Positions 39,001 through 49,141 of a stretch of DNA of 64,000 nt are shown piece by piece. Positions within the stretch are counted from its first letter, which is position 1. Each line of letters begins with the position of its first letter. Position numbers and translations under genes: made by a program. The notes beneath the pieces were generated by a model that saw only the letters and a program-made list of their open reading frames with translations, made no database searches and was not told where the DNA came from. This stretch comes from Gossypium raimondii (lineage: Eukaryota > Streptophyta > Magnoliopsida > Malvales > Malvaceae), in the NCBI RefSeq assembly GCF_025698545.1, contig NC_068569.1, forward strand, positions 7,254,001-7,318,000, read 5' to 3'.

Positions 39001-39929
39001 AATAAATAGTTTTAAACACATTATATAAGTAAATAACTTATTTTTTTATAATATTTAGGTGAAAAATCCCAAAAATTATTTAGCCGGTAGAATGTTTATT
39101 TGATAAATACATAAAATTTTATCCACAATCTTTCTTTTACCACCAGCAAAAAAGAAACTATTAGACATTGATACATTAATGTTCTGTAGCCAACAACCCA
39201 ATAGACTTGTTTGCTCTACTAACTTGAAGAATGATGCGTAAATTTATCATTTTTCTCTACGACAAAAAAAGAAACCTAAGCTACTTCGTTTCCCGGTTAA
39301 GCCTCTGTAGGTTATCATTAATGCTGCCCCAGGTTTACCTATTCTTGGCAGACCACAAGATAATAAACCACAATGTTTGGTTTCAGTCATGATAACCTAA
39401 ATTAAATACTGACCTCAGCATAACATGTTTGATAACACCAAAAAGGGCATGTTTCCTCCTTGTTCTTAAACACATGTGCAAGGAGGAAAAGAACATGAAC
39501 CCCAAAGGACAGCCAGTTTCATAGTTGGTGGGTTAAGCTGAAAATGGTGATTACTAGGTAGACATTACTTGCACAATGCACTCTCTTATAACGAATTTTA
39601 AGCTATTTGCAATCTTGTATACTGATATATCAAAATTGTCCATTTTCCTATCCTTTGACACAATCACAGCTAATTCTCAAACTATTATTAAGACCGAAGC
39701 AAAGGGAATTCATATCTATAACAAGGGGCACAAACTTAGTAAAATTTAAGCACAACCTTGACAAAAGTAACAATCATATATGAGCCCAAGTCCGTACCTT
39801 TTACATGGAATTCTCTTTTATTTGTGCTTCTCAACATCATTAATTTTCCTATTCACAAAACTAAATGTCTGCAAGGAAAACTCTAAAACAATCAAGGAAA
39901 ATGCATTAATATTGCATAAATCAAAGAAT
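36037..39929. other. Dof promoter side and long intergenic region
   Basis: 36037-36330 should be the Dof 5' UTR and core promoter (pyrimidine-rich when read on the minus strand). A (TA) microsatellite lies at 36855-36880. The rest has no convincing gene: frames at 37662-37895 and 37813-38072 overlap on opposite strands and lack domains. An AT-rich stretch at 38815-39115 may be old transposon DNA, but I could not define ends. Confidence 0.45.
36855..36880. repeat. (AT)13 microsatellite
   Basis: A 26-base uninterrupted AT run upstream of the Dof gene. Likely length-polymorphic. Confidence 0.9.
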
Positions 39930-40492
39930 TGTTGATACAATAATACAACAAGGAGATAATATGTAGGAGAAAATGGTGGCTATTGTGGAGGCCGATTCAT
40001 TCGGCCAGGGAGAATAGTCAGAAGTTGTAAAGAGTGGAGATAAGGAGAGTATGAAGGCTGAGGGCTAAAGGTGAATTAACATAGTATAGGCTTAGTATAT
40101 TAGGGAGTCGATAATTTCTTCCTTATTCCTGGAGGTATTTATAGGCGAGAGTTTCATGTAAGGTCACGTTAATGTGTTAGACTTGCTATTAAGCCATCAT
40201 TACGGGACGCTTCAAGTGAATGTTTTCAAAGGGATGAGGATGTATGTGATGGGACAAATCCTATAATTTATTCTGACTTGATGATATGGAGCAATTGAAT
40301 ACACGTAGTGTTTGGTGACCAACAATTTTATGTTCCTAATGAAGCTCAAGGACCCACATAGCCTGCACTTGTTCAAATGGTCATCCCGGAAGAGAAAACT
40401 CGCAGGTGACCTCTCAGTTCACCGGTGGTAGGCTTACTATTTGGGTGCCTTTCTGACTTGCCACGTGTCTTGGCATGAACGATAGTATAACA
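39930..40492 (-). mobile_element. Solo LTR, minus orientation
   Basis: Read on the minus strand it begins TGTTATAC, has a TATA-type CTATAAATACC near 40135-40145, a pyrimidine-rich leader, and ends GTATCAACA. Ends are imperfect inverted copies of the TG...CA type. No primer-binding site or purine tract is seen beside it, so it looks like a single 563-bp LTR left by recombination. A matching target duplication is not visible, so the exact ends or its history are uncertain. The superfamily cannot be told. Confidence 0.6.
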
Positions 40493-41384
40493 AAAACTAT
40501 CCATCTACCATCAAAATTTCCAAATTATTCGGGTATAAAAACCAAGTTTTCAGCTAAAACTACCACTAAATCAAACAGACAATCACCATAAAAATGTACT
40601 TTGAACACTGCATAGAAATAATTCTCAAACAATTTGGAAATAGATACAAGCTTAATGCATACATAACAAGGGGAATAAACAAGGGAATAGGCAACCTTCA
40701 AAGGCAAACAAACAGAGGAACGGATTAATCGGCCTCGGCCTGTAGGGCCTTATATATATATGGAACAATGTGGTGGGTCGGATCCTAATCGAAGATAAAG
40801 TAGTTGGGTCAGTTGTTTCAGTTTGAACAGGCCGAAACAATAATCTTTATGGGCTTGTATGCATTTTTTTTAATGAGTTTAGTTCAAGAAAATTAATAAA
40901 AATCTAAACATTTTAGTTTTTTAATGATATTTAAAAATAAAAAATATAGGAAATTCCATTTATGTTTCTTTGAGATGTTTTTCCTCGCCATTTTAATAGT
41001 GTGTTCTCCCTATATATTGGTGAATACATCAAATTTAGTCTTTATTATAACTAAAAATTTCAATCTATATATGTTTTTTAAAGGTGAACGACAACACCCT
41101 GTTTCAAAAAGACGAAACATCGATTTATTTGCATTATAATTAGTGTAGCCATTGCGTTTGGGTATGTCTCTAAATTTCGATCAACCTACAACACTAGTTT
41201 TATTAATAGACGTCCCCATTCATGAAAATGATTTGTTTTCTTTTGTATTTAGCCTATCTTTATGCTCTTTCTTTCCTAAACATTGATATATCAACTACAG
41301 ACCATTACTTCCATAATATCAATTATCAACCATTCATCAATCTTCTTTTCTTCTTTTAAGAAAATTGCAATTATTTTTGGATAA
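40493..41384. other. Intergenic
   Basis: No gene recognised. Short frames on both strands (40525-40840 minus, 40924-41139 plus) have no domain and biased, AT-driven composition. Confidence 0.5.
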
Positions 41385-42660
41385 ATTATAAAATAGTCAT
41401 CCAACTATTAACGTGTTCCTATTTTGGTTATCCAGGTCTAAATTTTTTTATTTTAGTCAATGACTTTATCAAACTTTAATATTTTGGTCACTCCTCCATT
41501 AAATCACTAAAATAGCCTATTTTATTGACATAATAATAAATTTAATCCTCCAATATTTACAAATTCTATCAATTTAATTTTAATGCTACAAAATTCTACA
41601 AATTTAGCCATCAACTTTACACATTTGGCAATTTAGTTTAACTTCTTAACAATTCAAAATAAAAAAATATTTAAAAGTTATTTTTCGATAAAATATATAA
41701 TATTTTACAAAATGTATACAAAATTATGAATAAATGATTACCCATTTTTTTTCTTTTTACATGGAATTTATTTATTAAAATAATACTTTTTATAAATAAA
41801 ATATTAAAAACTCGATTCAAACTTTTCTTCTTCTTCTTCTTTTTTAAACTTATTTTTATAAATAATTAACTTTATTATATGTCTGGCTTTGCTACTTAAT
41901 CCTTGTCAAGTTTGTCAAGCGTTGAGCACCACGTTCACCTACAACCACTAGCACCAATAACTCTTACACCAAATTCCTTAATTTCCACATCTTTCATCAT
42001 TGCACCATTAAAGTAGGATTTGGTTGTGGAACTATCGGCATGGTCTTCCACCTGCTGGGTCTCCCAAACGTTATCTCTATCTATGTATCTCAATCATGCC
42101 TGCCTTCAAGCACATCGACTTAAACCTAAAGACATCGACTTCTCATAATTTTTTTAACTTTAGATTATAATTTTGACTCAACCTAAACACAATGATCGTT
42201 AATATTAAAAATGAAAAAAAGTTGAATTTACGTAAGTTTTCTTCATGGCCTCCTAAATTGCTTATTTATAAGATTATTTTCTTATTTATAAAACTATTAT
42301 TTTAATAAAATAAATTTCTGTTAACAAATGAGAAATATATATTCATTTATTTATAAATATTTTTATAATTTTATATGTATTTAATAAAATTTAAATGATT
42401 TTTATTTTTAAAGTTTTTAAATTTTAAATTTTTAAGAATTTAAGACTAAATTAATAGAATGTATAAAGTTGAGGATTAAATTTATTGATATTTTTAGATT
42501 TATGACTAAATTGATAGAATATGTAAACAATGAAAATTAAATTTATTATTATGCTAATAAAAAATATCAAAATCATCATTAATAATTTAAAGGAAGAGTG
42601 ATTAAAATATTAAATTTTAATAACGTTAACATATTAATATTTTTATAATTTACTCTTAAT
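41385..42660. mobile_element. Long inverted-repeat DNA element (about 1.3 kb)
   Basis: The left end (from ATAAATTATAAAATAGTCA) pairs with the complement of the right end (ending TTTATAATTTACTC). Similarity continues inward for about 250 bp, including GACATAATAATAAATTTAATCC on the left against its complement on the right. The centre (about 41700-42350) is AT-rich with no transposase. This is a non-autonomous element with long decayed terminal inverted repeats, possibly Mutator-like. No exact target duplication was found. Confidence 0.6.
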
Positions 42661-43030
42661 TTTAAAAAAATTATATTTAGAGAGAGATAATTGGAATCAA
42701 CCAACCAGCAAGTTCAGAAACTACGAATTTATTGATTCGATTATACAGTTCAAGTTTAAAGCTCAAAAGAAAGAGAATCAGGCAAAGTTTGTTGTCCGGA
42801 GAAATCAGGGATCACCGCTATTCAATCTCAATTTTATATCAAATATACCCCTTTTTCATCTATTTCTTCTTCTTTGGTTTAGCCAATCTTATCAGTTGCG
42901 GTAGGTAATCTTAAACATAAATTATTCCAGTTTAGATCCAGACAACAACAAGGGAATAACATTTTATTTTAATCTTTTCACGATATTATGGAAACCTGAA
43001 TGAATGAACCGGGCTGGTTCCTACCTTTTT

Positions 43031-43505
43031 TAAATGCTAACTATATTTATGGTCACTCTAAAATAAGGTCTATTTTATTTTGGTTACTTTAAATTTTTTC
43101 TTAACTTAATCACTTTAAATAAGATAATTGTGCGAATTAGTTACTATCGCTAAAATTTTTATTTTCTTTTAAAGGGTTGCTGACATGACATATTGAGTGA
43201 CTGACATGTCATTTCTTGATTAACTTTTGACTAAGGTTTAGGGATCTCCTTATAATTAGTCCAAATCCTTTTCCCACTAAACTTTATAGGGAGATCCCTA
43301 AATTTCAGTTAAAAATCAATAAAAAATACCACATGTCAATCACTCAATGGGCTAATTTGTCACATCAGCAACCTGTTAAAAGAAAACAAAAATTTTAATA
43401 GCAGTGACTAACTCACATAATTATCGTATTTAGAGTGATTAAATTAAAAAAATAACCAAAATAAAATAAATCATATTTTAAAATGAAGTTAGTTGTAATT
43501 TAACT
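43031..43505. mobile_element. Nearly palindromic fold-back element (475 bp)
   Basis: Two arms of about 200 bp face each other around a short centre (about 43240-43280). Examples: AGGGATCTCC at 43229-43238 against GGAGATCCCT near 43290, GTTGCTGACATGACA against TGTCACATCAGCAAC, and TTATTTTGGTTA against its complement. Non-coding. A transcript would form one long hairpin. Outer ends are approximate. Confidence 0.75.
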
Positions 43506-44517
43506 TTATTTTAAAATCAGATTGCAGTGAAGACCCACAAAAGAAAACAAGTCATTCAAGGTTTTGATGGAACGAAAGCCAACAAAAATGGTCTGAAATC
43601 ACTTGGTCCACTTTTCCATGCATTGTCCGCTTCTCTCGCTCACATGAAACATTGAAACTGTGTCTGGTTTCACTGCTTTGTTCACTCCATCAATCTTTTT
43701 CCTTTACCCAATTCAAATACTGTACGTTGCAGCATTTGTTGGCATTCATATTTAAGCTTTCAAAATTTAAAAACCACTGTTCTTTAGCAATTTATTAAGT
43801 AACAAAAAAATGAAGATGTCGAGTCAAGGTGGGGGCAAGCTTTCGGCCAAATCGCGAGATAAAAAGAATGAAAGATTTTTGTTGTTTAGGTAAAATCTCA
43901 CAACTCCCTTAGCCTATCAACTTTGGCCAACTTTGCTGATATATTGCAGCCAAAATATTAATTTTTATGGGTAAACTTAGTTAAAAATGTGACACCTTGA
44001 TTTTTAAAATTGCACAATAATGGAGCATCTTATTTAATACAATTATTAAAAATCGTGTTAACCAATAATGATAGTGGGAAAGCTTTAGTTTACCATGCGT
44101 GTTTCGCTGCCTTTTGATTAACAAAAAGACAAACCGTAATCAGGGAGGGTTCCAACTGTTTTAATTGGGAAAAACAAAAGGATTAGCTGTACACCATTTC
44201 GACATATCATTAGCTCGTACAAATACATTGTCTAAAAGCTTCATTTTCTATCATTGCTCATCTCTAATAGGAATTTACTTTTAAGAAAATGAGAACTGGT
44301 AGCAGCACAATGGAGGAGGGGACATGGAAGATGGGGCAAAACCAGATTGCTCCCACTTTGAACTAACCAAACCAACATCCTAAACATCAATCTTAGAATT
44401 TGTCAATTTGTCTTAATTCAAGATTAACTGCCTACCAAAACGTTGCAGATTGTAAAGTAAACCATCTTGAGGAATTAATTGGTAGAGTAAAAGAATAAAT
44501 TATCATCTAGCAGGAAT
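43506..44517. other. Intergenic, 3' flank of the membrane-protein gene
   Basis: No gene recognised. The right end is the 3' UTR of the minus-strand gene that follows. Confidence 0.5.
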
Positions 44518-45402
44518 CTAATACATACTGTCTTTCTTGTCTGGTGGTCTGAATGTTGTAGGAGAAGAAGACAATGGCAGTACCTGAGACGAACTTGAAG
44601 GATAGTGTGGTAAATATTGGAGAGGTTCCCTGTTCTTACCGACCATGAATTTAAGGAAAGACCCTTCTATTATCCCATCCGTTGAAATGGTTGTAGTGTT
44701 AACAGCTTTAACACCAGAATCTTGAAGGGAACTGCCATTTTCTTGTACCCTTTTCTCAGCTTCTAACATCAATCTTCTCAAAAGTTTCTCTTCTGCATCC
44801 CTTAAGAACTTGAATTTTGGAGGAGGTGAAGATCTCAGCTTATTCAACTCTGCATCCGTCGATGATTCAAAGAGAGGATTGAATCCTTGGTGGTGGTATG
44901 AACCCAAAGGTGACTTCAATGGTGAAGAAGACAAAGGACTATGGAAAGGAGTGCCACCAGTAGGTAGCATAACATCATTCAAGTTCCTTCTTCTTGACCC
45001 TTTGTCTTCAGATTCTAAATCTTCCTTTGTTTCCTCTTTGATTGTGAAGAGGAATCTAGGTGGACCAGCCAGATTGTGGAGCCTCATCAGCTCTGATTCA
45101 ACACCCTCTTCTCCAAAACCCTTTAGCATCAGACCCTTGGTTGACCCTAGTTCCAGGTCTGGCTCCACACCATTGCTACCTTGGCTGCTGTTGGGGATTG
45201 TGGTTGCATGTAAAGAAGCCGATTTCTTCCAGCACAAGAGTTGAACAAGATCCTTTGCATAGTTGGTGTAATCGTATTCAACTTCAGCGTTAGCAATTCT
45301 CTTCTTCCACCAAAGCAAATAGTAAAGCTCAGCAACAAGAGCCAATACAAGACAACCAAATACCAAACTTAAACCAATCCCTAATCCACTGAAAGATTTC
45401 AT
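44518..45402 (-). CDS. Uncharacterised plant single-pass membrane protein
   Basis: A single exon of 294 residues from an ATG at 45402 to TAG. A strong hydrophobic helix lies at about residues 6-32 (GIGLSLVFGCLVLALVAELY), followed by WWKKR, so the protein is probably anchored with its N-terminus outside or in the lumen and its body in the cytosol. The body is Ser/Pro-rich with charged blocks. It has the motif PPRFLFTIKEETKEDLES, a stretch TPFHSPLSSSPLKSPLGS that could be phosphorylated, a helical charged piece FLRDAEEKLLRRLMLEAEKR, and a Ser-rich tail. I know similar proteins only as uncharacterised plant membrane proteins and assign no function. It is divergent from the HSP20-like gene at 47256. 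The coding frame is convincing by length, composition and start context. Confidence 0.85.
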   Translation of the reverse strand: MKSFSGLGIGLSLVFGCLVLALVAELYYLLWWKKRIANAEVEYDYTNYAKDLVQLLCWKKSASLHATTIPNSSQGSNGVEPDLELGSTKGLMLKGFGEEGVESELMRLHNLAGPPRFLFTIKEETKEDLESEDKGSRRRNLNDVMLPTGGTPFHSPLSSSPLKSPLGSYHHQGFNPLFESSTDAELNKLRSSPPPKFKFLRDAEEKLLRRLMLEAEKRVQENGSSLQDSGVKAVNTTTISTDGIIEGSFLKFMVGKNREPLQYLPHYPSSSSQVLPLSSSPTTFRPPDKKDSMY

Positions 45403-47255
45403 CTTTGCTTCCTAATTCACATCATATCTCTCTATCTAAACTTGTTTAGTAAACTCCACTAGCTTTTCTCCCTCTCAGCTCTGTACCAAATGTATATATA
45501 GAAAAAAAAATGTAAGAACAAGAAAGCAAAAAATTACTTTCCCATCATGCTACAACTTCCATGTGAGCTACACAAACATATTCTAAAGGAAACAACAATG
45601 GAATATTGAAGTAGCTAGGAAAAAAAAAGAACCAAAAAGACCCAGAGAGCTTTGACTTTTACTGCAGTTCACAAGCTGGGAAAATTTACCTTATACATTC
45701 CAAATTTTCTCAGCAAACATGAAAACAGTGTGGATATAGGCAGTGGAAACAGAAAGGGAAATTTTTTATTCTGTGGAAGCTGAAATACAGATTGGAACAG
45801 TTGAAAACAAAGAAGAAGTGTTGAAAAAGAAAGAGAAAGCAAAAAAAGGTATATATGATTGGGAGGCGGGGTATGGGCAATTTCTTTGTACAATAGCTTA
45901 TTTAACTTTGAAGTGTGTGGAAAATGGCAATAAGCAACTCACATGGACAGACAAAGGTTTTTGAAAGGAAAATCATAGAAAAACGAAAAGATGGACAAAA
46001 AAAAAAAACCCGTAAAATGGGTAGTGAACGCATCAGCCCACGCGGTAGCCTCCACATAAACCTTAACTGGATTTAATTACAAGACAATGGAAAAAGAATA
46101 ATACACCCGTCATCCATGAAAATCTAGCTGTGTTCTATTTTATGTAATATGAACTAAAGGTGATTACAAAATAATCATATTCTGATTATGTGTGATCAAC
46201 CCTTTTTCCATGTCTTTTTCCTTAACTCTACACAAATATGATTGGTAATTTTTTTATAGTTAAATTTAAATTAAAAAAATGTGAAAAGAAACACTGAAAT
46301 TGGATAAATATAACATGTCTGACTTTTGTTTGAAGAAATGTAAGAAAGAAGAATGAAAAACTCATGTTCCACGCCCAAGATTTTGGTTTGGGCCCTTAAC
46401 CTCATTGAGCAATCCCTATGTAAAGACCCACATAACCCAAAATCTGTGGCGCTTCCCTTGAACAAAGGGACATCAATGGCCAATGACCCAAATAAATAAA
46501 AATTATATAATTTTATGCTAAAACCTATCTTTTTGACCATTCCATTCACTTATCAGCTTCTCATTTTTATTTTCATTTCCATTTATCTCTAGCTTCCTTT
46601 TCCAATACCAAAATTAAAGGTCGTCACCGTCACTTCATATGTCTGTCTCTAACAGGCTGACGTTTTCAAACGGTATTTTTAACGGTAGACGTTGTCTTTG
46701 CTTTCCTCTTCAATTCCTCTCTCTCGCCCTAAGACTCTTTTGCTTGTCAGAGATGATAATTGCCTAAGGAGATCTCTCTTCTGGGATTCTAGGCCAACGC
46801 TTGGAAAGGTATTCTTTTTTTGTAATATCTATTTTATTTAAAAATATATATATCTTCCAGTTTCTCTGTTTTGGATTAATACTTCTATTTGTTACCCTTC
46901 GTAGGATTCTTCTCTAGATAAGGCAAGAAAAACTGGGTGATATAAGTTTTTTTTGATGATATTCATCAATGAAAGTTCATTAGTTTCTAATTCATAAGTC
47001 AAATATTGTTGGGTTTCTTTGATTTTGTTAATTCCTTGAACTTGGGGTTTGATTTGACGAGATTCGGAGCTGTTTTTTGGGAATAAAACAAGAAAACTCT
47101 CTAGTGGATAAGGAAGAAAAACAGTGAAAATTTCTAGGATATTTATGGATGTGTTGAACTGAAAGGTTGTTGGGTTTTTTGAGTTTAAAACTTGTTCTTT
47201 AGACTAAAAGGGGAATACTCCCAGCTTACTCTTATAGTGTATAAGGTCTTAAATA
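45403..47255. other. Shared divergent upstream region and 5' leader
   Basis: The left end is the leader and promoter of the minus-strand membrane-protein gene. The right end holds the leader of the HSP20-like gene, with a probable 5' UTR intron at 46809-46904 (AAAG|GTATTC ... CTTCGTAG|GATTC). An in-frame TAA two codons before the ATG at 47256 fixes that start. No other gene was seen in between; frames at 45669-45964 and 46271-46549 have no domain. Confidence 0.5.
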
Positions 47256-48764
47256 ATGGGAGAAGATTTACTCACAAGCTTGTCTATTGAGAATCACCAC
47301 CCATCAACGGTTTTATCTATGGATTCAAGTTCAGTCTCTCATGAGGAACTAGACAGAGAGATGAACAGGCCGATTGCTCTTTCTAGACCACCTGATATTA
47401 ATCTAATTCCTCTATCAGCTGAGCCTAGTCCACCACAATCCTGGAACTCTGATCCATTAGATATGTTAGATGTTGGTCTTGGAACTCAAGTCAATGAGGT
47501 TGATACTTTGGTCACGGTTTCCAAAAGTGGGCGTAAATGTGCCAAGAGATTGGATAGTGTTTGGGGTGCTTGGTTTTTCTTTACCTATTATTTTAAGCCT
47601 GTCTTCAATGAGAAGTCCAAAGTTAAGGTGACTAGGGATGGAAGTGGAGTTTCAGGGTTTGATAAGTCAGATCTCGAGCTAGATGTGTTTTTGGTACAGC
47701 ATGATATGGAGAACATGTATATGTGGGTTTTTAAGGAGAGGCCTGAGAATGCCTTGGGTAAGATGCAGTTGAGGAGTTACATGAATGGGCATTCGCGTCA
47801 AGGGGAGCGTCCTTTTCCGTTTAGTACCAATAAGGGATTCATTCGATCACATAGGATGCAGCGAAAGCATTATAGGGGTCTCTCTAATCCGCAATGTGTA
47901 CATGGAATCGAGGTTGTTCCGTCACCCAACCTCAAAGGTCTTGATGAAGAAGATCAAAAGAGGTGGATAGAACTTACCGGAAGGGACCTGAACTTCACAA
48001 TCCCACCCGAAGCAAGTGAATTTTGTACCTGGAGGAACCTTACTAGCACGGAATTTGAGCTTGATAGACCCCTTCCTCCTTTGAAAACTCACCCACAGCC
48101 GCATCAAAAAAAGTTGCTTAATGGATCTGGTTTAAATTTGTCAACTCGGCCATCAAACCATGCAAACGGTTGTGTCATGGATCTCTCTCCCGTCAGCAAC
48201 AAGAGGAAGAAAGATTTGTTTCTGAATGGAGACGATGAAGACTGTTGTTTGCTCATTAATCAGCATAATGATAGGGTCAATGACACAGAGATGCACCCAA
48301 TCGAACCACCTTGGTTAAATGAGTTTAGTGGAGTAATGAGAAATGTGTATGGGCCGGTTACGGCTGCAAAGACTATTTATGAGGATGAAGAAGGATACCT
48401 AATTATCATCAGCTTGCCTTTTGCAGACCTTAAAAGGGTGAAAGTTAGTTGGTGGAATAATCTAACGCATGGTGTTGTAAAGATATCGTCTATGAGCACA
48501 GCTTGCATGCCCTTTATAGAGAGAAACGATAGAACATTCAAGCTTACAGATCCATCGCCTGAGCATTGTCCTCCGGGAGAGTTCATAAGGGAAATACCTT
48601 TACCAACCAGGATTCCTGACGATGCTAAGCTTGAGGCATATGGTGATGAGACCGGAACAGGTCTTGAAATTATAGTGCCAAAGCACCGTACAGGTCCTGA
48701 AGAACACGAGGTTCGCGTCTGCCTTCGTCCTCACCTCGGTTCAAAGGAGCTATTGCTGTCATGA
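47256..48764 (+). CDS. HSP20-like (alpha-crystallin fold) domain protein, 502 aa
   Basis: An intronless coding region of 502 residues. The C-terminal part (about 350-475) reads like a divergent alpha-crystallin/HSP20 domain: EGYLIIISLPFADLKRVKVS, then HGVVKISS, and FIREIPLPTRIPDDAKLEAY with IIVPK at its end. The N-terminal 340 residues are plant-specific, with a conserved-looking GAWFFFTYYFKPV block, a VFLVQHDMENMYMWVF block, a basic SHRMQRKHYRG and TIPPEASEFCTWRN. From memory it belongs to a small Arabidopsis HSP20-like family (At1g20870/At1g54850 type) whose role is not established. It is much larger than true sHSPs and lacks a clear I-x-I tail, so classical chaperone activity is doubtful. 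No targeting peptide is evident; KRKKD could act as a nuclear signal. Confidence 0.88.
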   Translation: MGEDLLTSLSIENHHPSTVLSMDSSSVSHEELDREMNRPIALSRPPDINLIPLSAEPSPPQSWNSDPLDMLDVGLGTQVNEVDTLVTVSKSGRKCAKRLDSVWGAWFFFTYYFKPVFNEKSKVKVTRDGSGVSGFDKSDLELDVFLVQHDMENMYMWVFKERPENALGKMQLRSYMNGHSRQGERPFPFSTNKGFIRSHRMQRKHYRGLSNPQCVHGIEVVPSPNLKGLDEEDQKRWIELTGRDLNFTIPPEASEFCTWRNLTSTEFELDRPLPPLKTHPQPHQKKLLNGSGLNLSTRPSNHANGCVMDLSPVSNKRKKDLFLNGDDEDCCLLINQHNDRVNDTEMHPIEPPWLNEFSGVMRNVYGPVTAAKTIYEDEEGYLIIISLPFADLKRVKVSWWNNLTHGVVKISSMSTACMPFIERNDRTFKLTDPSPEHCPPGEFIREIPLPTRIPDDAKLEAYGDETGTGLEIIVPKHRTGPEEHEVRVCLRPHLGSKELLLS

Positions 48765-48839
48765 CTTTCGATCTTGAGACTTTTGTTGGTGTTGTGGTCA
48801 ATTTTCTATTATTTGTACCAAAAGGAAATTTTTAATGAA

Positions 48840-48845
48840 AATAAA
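48840..48845 (+). terminator. Polyadenylation signal of the HSP20-like gene
   Basis: AATAAA lies 76 bp after the stop codon, in the 377-bp gap between two convergent genes. Its sequence and place fit a poly(A) signal. Confidence 0.55.
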
Positions 48846-49141
48846 CCTACATTTTTCCTCATTGATCTCTTGCTGTCCATCTCGCCTCATATTTGATTCT
48901 TATAATGTTTTGTATGGATTTGGGACTACTTTGGAGCATATCAATATGATTGCAGCAACTATAAAACACAAATTATGCATCTAAAGTTTTTAAAGCAAAG
49001 AAGCAAATGGTTGATTCAAGCGGAAACAGGTGGCTTTTACATATAGTTTCAGCGAGTATTACTCAGTTTTTTTTAAGAGGTGATTACAAAATAACAAAAT
49101 CCACCACTTATAACATGAGCCCTCTAAAAGCCATCTCCAGC

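Noticed and set aside
39925-40497. Target duplication of the minus-strand solo LTR
   Set aside because: The flanks AGAAT and AAAAC do not match, so no duplication is claimed.
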